64,000 bases of DNA, from NCBI GenBank assembly GCA_911728455.2, contig OU452224.1, forward strand, positions 5,022,001-5,086,000, given 5' to 3'. This stretch comes from Marthasterias glacialis (lineage: Eukaryota; Echinodermata; Asteroidea; Forcipulatida; Asteriidae). Numbering within the stretch: position 1 is the first letter of the stretch; each line of letters starts with the position of its first letter. The position numbers and the translations under genes are program-made. The notes beneath the pieces were generated by a model. That model searched no databases. It was not told where the DNA came from and was given only the letters and a program-made list of their open reading frames with translations. Shown one piece after another: positions 37,173-46,929 of this stretch.

Positions 37173-37203
37173 ATGGCGGCAATGCAATCCAACCAAACAA
37201 AAG
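37173..37203 (+). CDS. Possible first coding exon (MAAMQSNQTK...)
   Basis: ATG at 37,173 in an AAGATGGCGGC context opens ten codons plus one base, MAAMQSNQTK, and then meets AAAAG followed by GTAAGG, a good splice donor at 37,204. Size and context suit the short first exon of a TATA-less gene transcribed rightward. No second exon was identified, and a decayed or chance match remains possible. Confidence 0.3.
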
Positions 37204-37789
37204 GTAAGGAGATGATTTTTGATTCAAAACCTGTATATTATCAGCCCACAGAACATGAAAACACGTAGGAATTTAACTTGTAGTATTCAAACTTCAACTG
37301 AGCCCATTTTACCCGGTAAATCTTGGCTACAAAAGCCAAACAATTTCCCTTTTGGTGGAAACTTCCCGAGGCCTAGGCATGGCGAAAAAATTGCACTCAT
37401 GCCTCATTGTACATTGTGGTTCGGTGAGCACACTCTTTCCCAACCAACATTTATTTTATACTGACTCAAGGAAATACTACAGACAAATGTCAAGGTATGC
37501 AAGAAGTTGATTAAAAAATACATTGCCTTAATATTGTAACTTATGAATACAATAACATTTAAATGGAGCCAGCATATCAGTCCGGGAAAACTCCAGATAC
37601 GGCAACATTGCCGTATACAGCAACTACGGCAAATACAGTCGTAGGGTTATCATAGGAAAACAACTGAATTACCTGGTTTTTTTTATTTGTTTTGTGTATA
37701 TAAATGGTGACACCTAGTCATTGCTAATGTGGGAAGGGTAATCTGGGATGTGTGCACCACGGGTGGGTAGTGTAGTGGTACTCCTAGAA

Positions 37790-37833
37790 CTATGAGGTTC
37801 GTTCCGCTATCGTCTCGACGAACCTCATACTCA
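37790..37833. repeat. Hairpin, 11-bp perfect stem
   Basis: ATGAGGTTCGT at 37,792-37,802 pairs perfectly with ACGAACCTCAT at 37,818-37,828 around a 15-base loop. Confidence 0.75.
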
Positions 37834-38061
37834 TAGAGTGACATGTACAAAATACTATTTGAAACTTTCTGCCCTTCACGTTTACATGGCTACACTTCTT
37901 TTTTGAAATCAGATCTCGTCAAAACTAGGCTCTATGTGTTCTTTCAACTCTCATCGAGCGTTGCACGGGTCCAGAAAATCCACTCCACAAACTAAAAGTT
38001 GTTAACAAGTGATAAATTCTCACCGTAATTCAGATCCCATTCAAACAGTATTGCAACAAAT

Positions 38062-38196
38062 ATGGCGACCGGAGTTGCAAAATTAACTGGTATGCTGGTA
38101 TGCGGTGCGCTGGTCCTATGGGCTGGTTCTGCGTTCCAGTTAATTTTTTTTAAATTTTTTACTGCAAACATTAATGAAAAACAGAACTCTAAATAA
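38062..38196 (+). CDS. Micro-ORF, 44 codons, single predicted membrane segment
   Basis: ATGGCGACC at 38,062 sits in a good initiation context (ACAAATATGGCG). It opens 44 codons ending at TAA 38,194-38,196. The product begins MATGVAKLTGMLVCGALVLW and has one hydrophobic stretch of about 22 residues (roughly residues 8-30) ending in a Phe/Lys-rich segment, followed by a polar tail. The layout is that of a small integral membrane protein. I know no matching family. It lies inside the inverted-repeat element, so it may be fortuitous. Several GT donors inside the frame would also allow a first exon. Confidence 0.25.
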   Translation: MATGVAKLTGMLVCGALVLWAGSAFQLIFFKFFTANINEKQNSK

Positions 38197-38354
38197 CATA
38201 TGCAACTCGATCTGTATTGCAAAGCAGGGCTCATTAACAAAATCTTTGTCTTTTGTATTTGATAAAGAAAGTTACAACTGTGATGATACAAACTTAAATA
38301 GGTTTAAATTTAATAGTAATTTCGCTTCAAGTATCAACAGGATTTATTTGGTGT

Positions 38355-38561
38355 GTGAATGATTGTACAGAAAATCTACTTTACACTTTTTTATTATTCA
38401 ACTTACAAATAGTATTTTATTTAGTACAGCAGGAGAATTGTACACTTAAAAAACAAATACAAAAACTTGAAGTTACCTTATCAAAATGTTGTCCTTTATT
38501 AAAATACTACGGTCAAACTTACTGCAAAAATGATGGTGAGGCTACGTTTATGGATCTATAG
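38355..38561 (+). CDS. Unrecognised ORF, 68 codons, with short coiled-coil-like stretch
   Basis: The frame contains ENCTLKKQIQKLEVTLSKC, a plausible short coiled coil, then a Cys/Tyr-containing tail. It lies in AT-rich DNA and in a different frame from the micro-ORF at 38,062. No family is recognised. Chance is likely. Confidence 0.12.
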   Translation: MNDCTENLLYTFLLFNLQIVFYLVQQENCTLKKQIQKLEVTLSKCCPLLKYYGQTYCKNDGEATFMDL

Positions 38562-38715
38562 CAAGACCAGAAAAGTTTCCATATCCGACTGCCACTTTCT
38601 AAGGGATTTTTTGTTTTTTTTATTGATATTGGGCTTTAATTTCCCTTTTCCAAAAGTCCTCTCCAGGAATTGGTAGCTAAACGCAAATTATTGAACTTTT
38701 AAAAGGAAAAACCAA

Positions 38716-38782
38716 GCGGCCATTTCAGCGCGCGGTTGGAACTTTCGCGCGTTCATGCTCAAAGGAACTAGAATGGCGTTTA
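38716..38782. promoter_or_regulatory. CpG-rich cluster with E2F-like and YY1-like sites
   Basis: Within about 70 bases of otherwise AT-rich DNA are GCGGCCAT (38,716-38,723, an inverted YY1-type core), CAGCGCGCGG, TTTCGCGC (38,743-38,750, the classical E2F site) and GAATGGCG. The ATG in GAATGGCG reaches a stop after five codons. The sequence resembles a small CpG promoter. No transcript can be assigned. Confidence 0.25.
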
Positions 38783-39521
38783 GCGAGTAGCATCGTCAAT
38801 CCCTAACGTACATGTGAAAATGGCTTATTTTTCATAATTTAGACACTTTGTAATCGTTCAAAGTGCCCGTTTTTCTTTGTATATAATATGTCAACCTTGC
38901 AGGATAGGTAAGGAAATAATTTGACTCAATGAGGAGAGATAAAGTGGCAGCCGCATACAGCATTTTTGCCCTTTGTACACTGTGTCTTCACCTTTTCTTT
39001 TCCTTTTCCACGTCGACCTGAAGCCTATTTCTCTATGAAAACTAGGAGTCAGGCCTTTACTTACTTTGATTCACAGGTGCAATAGAAACTGAATGGACTT
39101 TTGTGGGTAACGTTGGCACTGATTTAAGTTCCCAGCGCTTCCACAGCCATTCCCGCAAAAAGACGCGTCAAGAATTTGTAAAGTAGAAGTTATTTTAAAA
39201 ATACAAATTGTTAAAATGTTTTTGATTGTAATATTCAAAAATAGTATTATTTGTGATTTTTAATTATTTCACTTTATTAAACTATCTTAATGTTTAAAAA
39301 TTTTTTAATGAAACATACGGTATAACAATTACTTTGATCGAGGATGGTTTCTTGAACATGGAGTCACGTATTAATCGTCCGATGGGCTAGAGTGTTGGAT
39401 TTAAACGGTCATTTGCATGAAATTGCACAGATAGGATTTTGAAGTGCACAGATAGAAATTTGAGTTTTATAGTTTTCACCTTTCCAAAAATTCATATTTC
39501 GCTTCCCTTTTTCAGAGTTGT

Positions 39522-39712
39522 AGTCGAGTCACCTGTGTCGAGTCCGAGTCCGAGTCTCAAGTCACTTGGGTCCAGTCCGAGTCTGAGTCCCAAGTCAATT
39601 GGTCCAAGTCCAAGTCTGAGTCCGAGGCATGAGTCACTTGGGTCGAGTCCGAGTCTGAGTCTCAAGTCACTTGGTCCAAGTCCGAGTCCGAGTCATGAGT
39701 CACTTGGTTCGA
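39522..39712 (+). repeat. GAGTC-type minisatellite
   Basis: Imperfect tandem copies of GAGTC/CGAGTCC/CAAGTC, with a superimposed unit of about 60 bases that includes AAGTCACTTGG. The translated Ser/Pro/Leu-rich repeat is an artefact of the minisatellite. Confidence 0.9.
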
Positions 39713-40087
39713 AAACTTAAACCTGTTCACTTAGATGACTTTAAGGATCACTAGTGATTTCAAACCAGGCATTTCCATTTCCCTGGTAATATACATCAAG
39801 CAGTGGCTATGGTGTTTAATACTGCCAGAATACCAGCGTTAACATTGGTGTGGTAAACAATAATGCTTTTACAGATATACGTCCGTGTAGCGTTCACATG
39901 CCATGTGGCCATATCTACAGAGTAATCACAGACGCTATTACTTACAACATCATAAGACACTGTACTTCAACAGCTACCGCGTAAACGTCCGCCTACCCTA
40001 TCCATTGGGTGAATGACGCGTGACGATCGGATTATCAGAATTGTACTTTAATCATTAAAAAAAATAATAATAATTCAGCGAAAATAC

Positions 40088-40212
40088 GTGACTCATGAGT
40101 CCTCGGGGTTAAGTCCGAGTCATGACAGTCGAGTCTGAGTCCGAGTCTTTTGCCGACGTGACTCGAGTCAAGTCCGAGTCACCAAAATTGTGACTCGAGA
40201 CAACTTGAGTCC
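40088..40212 (+). repeat. GAGTC-type minisatellite, second block
   Basis: Same motif as at 39.5 kb (GTCCGAGTC, GACTCGAGTC), separated from it by about 375 bases of non-repeat sequence. A degenerate trace of the motif is also seen near 48,455-48,525. Confidence 0.88.
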
Positions 40213-40561
40213 TCTGCACTTTTTTCGATTGAATCGAAGAGTTGCCGAGTACGGCAACCTTGAGGTTGCCGTACAGAGCAATGTTGCCATGTACGGCAAC
40301 CCACAGTTGATGTACATGGCAACGTTGCCGTATCGAGTTTTCCCGGACTGATATAGGACAAAAGTGAAGCAAACGAGGAGTACTTTTATACTTTTCCCTA
40401 TAGACAGTACACATACATGTATAGCAATGATTACAGACACACACAACTCAAAGGCAGAAAAATGAGACTAGGCATACCAGGATTATAGCAACTATAATAA
40501 GATCATACCATAGTAAATTAATATATTACTTTAGTAACATGGCAAATATGCAACTCTCGAT

Positions 40562-40876
40562 GTAGCCCCATACATTGTGCCAATATGCTGGATTACCTCC
40601 GCTTCTTGGCCCAACGAACCCTGTCCTCTAAGACCAGACATCAACTTTCAAATCGAAAATTGCATTTATTGGCAAATTTAACCCTCAATGATCGGTCGGT
40701 CATTGCTGTCAAAGATTTACACCGCCCTCCGTGCGATAACTCTTACGCTTTTGGTGGAATTTTATGACAAATCTCTGTGCTGGACGGTATAAGTCCATGT
40801 CAATGACATTGGAGAAGCCATGATGGTTGCTGTTTTGCTGTACAGCGAGAGGGCGCTATGACTCGTCATAATCTTG
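40562..40876 (+). repeat. Left arm of a 315-bp inverted repeat
   Basis: It starts GTAGCCCCATACATTGTGCC and ends at CATAATCTTG. The outer ~85 and inner ~110 bases match the right arm (41,198-41,510) on the opposite strand. The middle ~90-100 bases have diverged. The inner end carries GAGGGCGCTATGACTCGTCA. Confidence 0.85.
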
Positions 40877-41208
40877 CGCTAGTCTTTTTCGTGTCGCTAT
40901 GTGTGTGTATTCGTTTGTCGTGCTGTCGTCCGTTGCGTCGCCGAACGCCCCTTACCCCCGTCCCCCACCTCCCTCTAAAAAGGGTCATGATTGTCACTAA
41001 AATTGAAGGCTGGCCCTTGGCCAAGGCGACTCAATGTTGCCCGGCTGCAAACAATGTGGATAGTTTTACAGCGGCTGTCCCAAGTGTAATGCACGCAATT
41101 AGTCAGCACATCCAAGAACGTTTACTGCTGCTCGAAACATTGACGTCACCACTTTCAGGTAAACGTCGCAAGAAGACTGCTAGAATAAAGATTAACACAA
41201 GATTATGA
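40858..41208 (+). CDS. Unrecognised ORF, 116 codons, signal-peptide-like start, between inverted-repeat arms
   Basis: The ATG lies at the inner edge of the left arm and the stop at the inner edge of the right arm, so the frame spans the whole 321-bp spacer. The product begins MTRHNLALVFFVSLCVCIRL, a typical secretory signal, with a possible cut after Ser-Cys-Cys. A basic Arg/Pro-rich part follows, then an amphipathic stretch (AISQHIQERLLLLETL) and a GKRRKK basic site near the end. A possible donor (TTTCAG then GTAAAC at 41,160) could make it a first exon. It could be a secreted peptide precursor or simply an open frame inside a transposon. No family is recognised. Confidence 0.3.
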   Translation: MTRHNLALVFFVSLCVCIRLSCCRPLRRRTPLTPVPHLPLKRVMIVTKIEGWPLAKATQCCPAANNVDSFTAAVPSVMHAISQHIQERLLLLETLTSPLSGKRRKKTARIKINTRL

Positions 41209-41510
41209 CGAGTCATAGCGCCCTCTCACTGAACAGCGCAACAGCAACCATCATGGCTTCTCCAACGTCGTTCACATGGACTTATACCAGTATGGAGATT
41301 TGTCAGAAAATTCCACCAAAATAAGTCATTATACCTCGGATCTAATGTACTTGAGACTCTAGCGCAATAATATAAAGATCATCGATGGAAAAATTGTGAC
41401 CAAAAAGTGTAAGTTTTGAATTGAAAGTTGATGTCTGGTCTTAGAAGACAGGGTTCAGTGGGCCAAGAAGCGGAGGTAGTCCAGCATATTGGCACAATGT
41501 ATGGGGCTAC
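41198..41510 (-). repeat. Right arm of the 315-bp inverted repeat
   Basis: Reverse complement of 40,562-40,876, imperfect in the middle. The two arms and spacer (949 bp) look like one fold-back or MITE-type insertion. Confidence 0.85.
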
Positions 41511-43960
41511 TCTCGTTGTGGCGATATCGAAACTATAAATAAGACCACCAAGTAACGTCAGTGCAAACTGGGGGATTTCCATGCAAAAACTAAATCTAAT
41601 TTTCACGCTGAAGTTTGATAAGGTTGTTTGGGCGCTAATCTTTGGTAAATGTTGGGGGAGGGGTAGCCCCACTAACCTTATCCACTCATCAAGCCCAATT
41701 TTTCTTGCAGCTGATTTGCAGCACCTCCCTTAATGAGTGCATCGCCGGATTTTAACCAACTTATAATAGTTCTGATTACCTCTTAGCCAGTGGTGTAACA
41801 AAAGGGGGCCATGGGGGGGCACATGCTGATGTCCATACCTCCTTACTTTGCTTAGAAAACGTAAGGGGATGGGATGGGGGTTTATTCAGTGTTCTGCTGC
41901 CGTTCCAGGCCCCTCCCCACTCCCCAGCTGTATCCATTCTTTCTCTTAACATTTTCTACTCGGAAGAAAAGGGAAGGGAAACATTGTTACCAAATGAGTT
42001 TTTTTATTAATTAGTATATGTAGGACTCCAGGAGTAAGGGGGTCAGGGTATACCCAAAAAACCTGATGTTCCATATTAAATTTTATATCAGCACCCTTGT
42101 ACAAATAAGTGAATTCTCTATTTTTCAAAGATATTTCCAACACATACCAAGTATGTGCCCATTATTTAGAACTTATTTGCTTTGTTATTCCAGATGGGAT
42201 CCATATGGAGGCTAAACAGATAGTCTGAGATGTTAATGCTTTTAGGTATCACATGCCTAAAGATTGCCAGAATGAACACCGTTTATTAGTGATAAGACTG
42301 CATGGCTGACAGTACTGTAAGCAGGTGAGTTTTTATTAAATGCTTAGAGCCAAGATTTCTGAATATTTCCATGCTCAGGGATGGGATTAATTTTTTCAAA
42401 CATGGGGAAATAATTTGTTTTTGAGAATCTTTGTCACAATGAAACCCTGACTAAACAAAGTACAAACATTCTCACAAAATGCACCAGGATCTTATGTTTT
42501 CAACTTTTTGTGGAAAAAATTTGAAATGTGTTTACCATGTATTGCAAAACCCTTGGCCATAAGCCAAGGTTTATAGTTTGCCATGGTATGCTGTAATCTT
42601 GGACCAATGGATGAATTGTGGCAGCCAATTTTAACTAGTAATCCGTGTTAGTACAACAACCTTGATGAAGGTCTTGAATCAGGAATTACACAATAACCCT
42701 GCAAAAAGGGAGATTTTGAGCCGTAATTTCAAATACCTTTGTCCCTCTTTGTACAGGGGAAACAAAACGTTGCACCATGCTATACAATGGAACGGGTGCA
42801 TTAATTGTCCGGTTAATGTGCGTAAAGATTCCATTGCCCCTCAGGTACCCCAATGAAAAAAAATTATATTACATGTTATTTGTTAAAAAACATGGCCCCT
42901 GGATCCTCCTCCCCCCCCCCCCCCCGCCACTATAAAGCAATGCCCTTTCTGTGCCCCCGTGCCCCCACCCCCCCAGTGAAAACAAATCCTGGCTTTGCCG
43001 CTGAGCAGGTTGTGTCTTTAAAAAGGTTGTGTGTGCATACACATATTCCAGTCATAACCGATAAAATATCCCATTGGTAAGTCTGGTGTCATTACAGCCT
43101 CAACCTCATCCACTTCAAACATGCCGGCTCCAAAAATCATCAGAAGGCCCCATTGGCCCACATTTTCTTTTAGGCCCCCCAAAAAGTGTTCTGTTTCCGG
43201 CTACCCGAGCGACTCTAATTTTACGGCGCGACCCTAAACTTTTTATTCAACTTTTTCCTTTTTTCGGCAGCTTAAAATAATGAATTAATTAAAATGAAAA
43301 ATTAAATAAATAAATAAAATCACAAATAAATACTTAAAATGGAGATCGGCTTCATCACTATGGAATGAACATGAAAATAAAGTGGTTGTAGTTCATGCGT
43401 CGACACCGTGGTCAGTAAAACATCAACCCAGGCCGTAAAACGAATCTAGCTCCCCATCCCAAGCGTTTTCTGTGTTGCAACCGACAGTGACATATTAGTC
43501 GCTACAATGAGTCCCTCTCAATTACTTTGCGTTTGCCAATTTTTTTTTTTTGCTTTAATTTATTACAATCACATTCAGTCTTTTTTACATCCTGTACTGA
43601 ATTCTATGACATCATCAAGCAACAACATGAACAAAAAAAGTTTAGAAAACATACCTGAAACATTGCAATGATTTATTTCTTATTTAAAATAGCCATCAGA
43701 AAAGAAAAATAAATTTAAAAGCACACCGAAAGCTCGGTGCGCAGGGGCCGGTTACTTGCTTTATGTCTTTCAGATTTACAATGACGTCAGCGCTTGAATG
43801 CCGAAAGATTTGGACGTGCAGTTGATGATCATTGCTCACTGCGTGAGCAAACTGCACATCCAAACAAATCCATCGCGCACTGTTGTTGCACGTGCTTTGT
43901 GTGTGGAGCACGCATCACGTGTTCTCTTCGCAGTATCCTTTTCAAAATGATCGGTCCCGC
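41511..43960. other. AT-rich DNA with simple repeats, no recognisable gene
   Basis: Contains a poly-C run at 42,911-42,925 and an AAAT-type simple repeat near 43,300-43,330. Phrases such as AGTGGTGTAACAAAAGGGGG at about 41,790 look like a common dispersed repeat. No supported coding region. Confidence 0.45.
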
Positions 43961-43974
43961 TTGTTGTTTAAACC

Positions 43975-44165
43975 AGGCAAGTTTGTGTAGCGGCAGACAA
44001 GGCTGCTGTCTATGTGGAATCGTCCACATTCTGCCGAAGGTTCTTAAAGAATTTTCAAAGCGTGGGTGAACGATTTTTTGTGTCGATTTTGTGTTTATTG
44101 TGAACAAAATTCAAATGACAAGGATCTATTTTTTAGTTGCATAAACAATATGGAATGCATTTCGT
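43975..44165 (+). repeat. Dispersed repeat, copy 1
   Basis: About 180 bases are similar to 54,885-55,060. Both have GTCTA-TGTGGA-TCGTCCAC, a TTTAGAATTTTCA-like block, GATTTTGTGTTTATTGTGAA and CAAATGACAAGGAT. In copy 2 a long palindrome follows directly. Here only a remnant follows (TTTCCATTTTACTCGGCTTG at 44,206-44,225). Confidence 0.7.
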
Positions 44166-45125
44166 TCAGCCATTGTCGCTGAATATCACTCGATGAAATC
44201 TGGCTTTTCCATTTTACTCGGCTTGTATAATCTAGATTTTGCCTTGCGTTTTTTCCCCCAAATTACTCTTTTACTTAGTGGCGGCCTGAACAGGAATTGC
44301 ACAGTACGTTTATTTTAGTATAGGGGGTTAAATAAATAAATAAGGCATTAACCTATTGTATTGTATTGTATTTTAAATCAATATTACCAAAATAAAAAAA
44401 ACTGTAAAAAAAAAGAATTCCTGACCTACCGACCCTAATTTGAAATGGCATGTAATCGGAAACTTGGCCTTACACAAAAACTAACTCAACTAGTTTGTTG
44501 TATTTAACACATGTGTTGTGCAGACACTTAATCTTCTTACATGTAATAATGCTCTCCTCTGTTTTGAGAAATGTGTCTTATTGTTTGAAAAACAAACGAG
44601 GATTTTGGAACCGGAAGTAAGTGAAACCTATGCGCATACTACCAAAGCGTGTTCGTATGATGTTGTAACTTACCAAGAGGATACATTATTAACCATTTAG
44701 CACTTTCACACAATTAAACATCGCATCATTTACTCCTTGAGCGCGCCAGGGAAATTCACAAGATTTTCTGCTTTGCATAGAAATCCTTAGATAACTTTCG
44801 TTGTGATTATGTTCTTGTGTTACAAGTTTAGTTTATTATGTAGAGGATGAAATTACCTTTTGAATTACTTGCACAGTTGTTTTGTTTGCTTTACAAAATG
44901 AAAGCAATGAGGTTGGAAACATATAAGACACATAAGCTAAAATTAGGAAACATTGTTCTTGTACAAAATAAATGTTTCTTCGGTGGAAAGTTACACACAA
45001 TTTTGGTCAACTGTACTGTCATCTCAAAGAAAGAAAATGTAAAGAAAAAGAATCACACAATAATCACAACATACCTTTGGAAGTAAGATTAAATGCCTAT
45101 GTTATCTACAGAACAACTTGTTTAC

Positions 45126-45791
45126 CTAAAGCTGTCTGTAAAATACTTCCAACTTTTGGTATTCCGTGTAAAAACAACCGTAAGTTTTAGAGTGAAAACA
45201 AACACTGTCGCCATTACTCTGTACATTGCGCGTGAAAGACACTGGACATAAAATAAGGTCCGTCCACACACACACAGAAACAACCACTCGTTGTATTGCA
45301 CATGGGGTTACCCCGGGTACATGCAGTGGTTTGGCGATAGGGCTTTCGACCTTTGAACCTTTGGAGGTGGAAAATATCTTTTTTTTATGGGGACCATGTA
45401 CTATTTTTGGACATTTTGCTCTACATACGGTTGTTTGATGCATTTCAATCGTGTATGTCAAACTCAAGTTACAACTTGTCAAACTTTGAGGGCAGTTGCG
45501 GGCAGTTTGCAGAGTATTACCAGGGGCGCTTTCGGGCGGTATGAGGGCTAAAGGGTTAAACTGATCCATTATGCCCTGCCTACTAAAGCAAATGCTTATT
45601 TCAAGGAGGCCCTCATGAGTAATGCATGTGACACACTTGTGCGTCCAGCTCTGCCCCAGGATGCAACAAACCAAATGCCAACAAGTTGTTTTCATTACAC
45701 TAATGGGTTGGGTTTTGCCTAATGGGTTGGCTTGTTCGATATGTATCCAAAAACCATTTCTTTTTATTTTAGTATCAATTCTAAGTGTCAA
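45126..45791 (-). CDS. Unrecognised ORF, 221 codons
   Basis: The longest open frame outside the satellites. Composition is unremarkable, with many Cys and Thr. There is no signal peptide, no clear membrane segment and no motif that I recognise. A CA-repeat near 45,265 is translated within it. The length is unlikely by chance in this base composition, but nothing else supports a protein. It may be part of an unrecognised transposable element. Confidence 0.2.
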   Translation of the reverse strand: MTLRIDTKIKRNGFWIHIEQANPLGKTQPISVMKTTCWHLVCCILGQSWTHKCVTCITHEGLLEISICFSRQGIMDQFNPLALIPPESAPGNTLQTARNCPQSLTSCNLSLTYTIEMHQTTVCRAKCPKIVHGPHKKKIFSTSKGSKVESPIAKPLHVPGVTPCAIQRVVVSVCVWTDLILCPVSFTRNVQSNGDSVCFHSKTYGCFYTEYQKLEVFYRQL

Positions 45792-46929
45792 TCTCCAGCC
45801 ACTTTACCCACTGCAACAACTCAGCAGATTTATACACAAAACCATGCATGCACAAAGTGCACCCTCCCCCACCTTCTAATGCCCCCCTTCCTTATTTTCC
45901 TATTTTTTCTACCGGTTTTGATGAAACAGGCCACACATAATTGTTTCACCACGTTTGACATGATGATGTAATTTTCTTTTTAAAGATCACCCCCAAGAGG
46001 CCAGGATTGTTGTTTTTTAACCTTTTTCTGCCCAAATCATGTTTTCTTAATAAATTCTGTATTTTTGACCAAATGTTTTGAAACTTTGCAAACCTGTTCA
46101 TGTTAATACCATAAATATAATTCCAACCTATTTTTTTCACTTAAAAATCAAAATGGCCTCTGCCCACGGCCTTAGAAGAAAGGGTAAGGCTTTGTTGACA
46201 AATCTAAATTATTTTTTGGTTTTAAAATAATTTTCTCTTGTAAAAAAATTGTATTATTTGCCCACCTATTTTAGGCTGAAAACACAAAATCCAAATCGGC
46301 TGCCACATTGAATTCCCACAGGCATTTCAAACTATCATGTGTTTCATCATCTGGCTAGCAAATCAAAAAGTAAAACATCACCAAAAAACTTTAAAATCCT
46401 GTGACCCAAGGTCAAACAAATGCAACAGCTAATCCCGGTTTCAGTTTTTTTTTCCCAGCATGATCCTAGATATTTTTTAGGAAAAATCTGAAAATTGTGC
46501 GGTAACTGAACTAAGCACCCAAATTACGGGCACAAATTTCGTAAGGGGAGAACTTTTTGCCCCCATCCAAAAAGTTGGAGGTGCTGCAGTACCCAGGGCA
46601 ACCCCCATTAGCACGGGCCTAATCATTGCACTTTTGGGTGTTTAAAGTTGGGTTACATACTAAAGGTAAAATTATGGAATATGGCTCCTTGGGTGCTCAA
46701 AGTGTATTGTAAACTGCTTGGCAACAACAGTCCTTGGTTTAAAAAAAAAATTGATTACTTCAGAGAGCCATATATTTCGAGCAAGATCTAAACCATACGA
46801 TAGTCAAATAATAGCATGTGGTCACCATTGGTCAAAGGTCGGAAATCTCACCACGTATTCATAATTAGCAGGCTTTCCTATGACAAGTCTGTGTGAGACA
46901 GACCGTTGATGTACAGTGTATTTCACATG

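Larger units (their letters stand above)
37574..40354. mobile_element. Candidate DNA transposon with ~40-bp terminal inverted repeats (2.78 kb)
   Basis: The left end starts ATATCAGTCCGGGAAAACTC and continues to a TACGGCAAC block. The right end, read on the minus strand, starts with the same 20 bases and reaches the same block. Inside both ends are subterminal repeats of TACGGCAAC/GTTGCCGTA: at least three on the left (37,595-37,635) and seven on the right (40,240-40,335), like transposase-binding arrays. Both termini are consistent with TA flanks, although the ATAT makes that weak. No transposase is recognisable. Within the element lie a 44-codon ORF, a CpG cluster and GAGTC minisatellites. 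Confidence 0.55.

Noticed and set aside
39522-39720. Ser/Pro-rich protein at 39,439-39,720
   Set aside because: It is translated GAGTC minisatellite.
44847-45190. AT-rich ORFs of 72-79 codons on the plus strand
   Set aside because: Two overlapping frames of similar length, Lys/Asn-rich, without a recognisable motif; compatible with chance.
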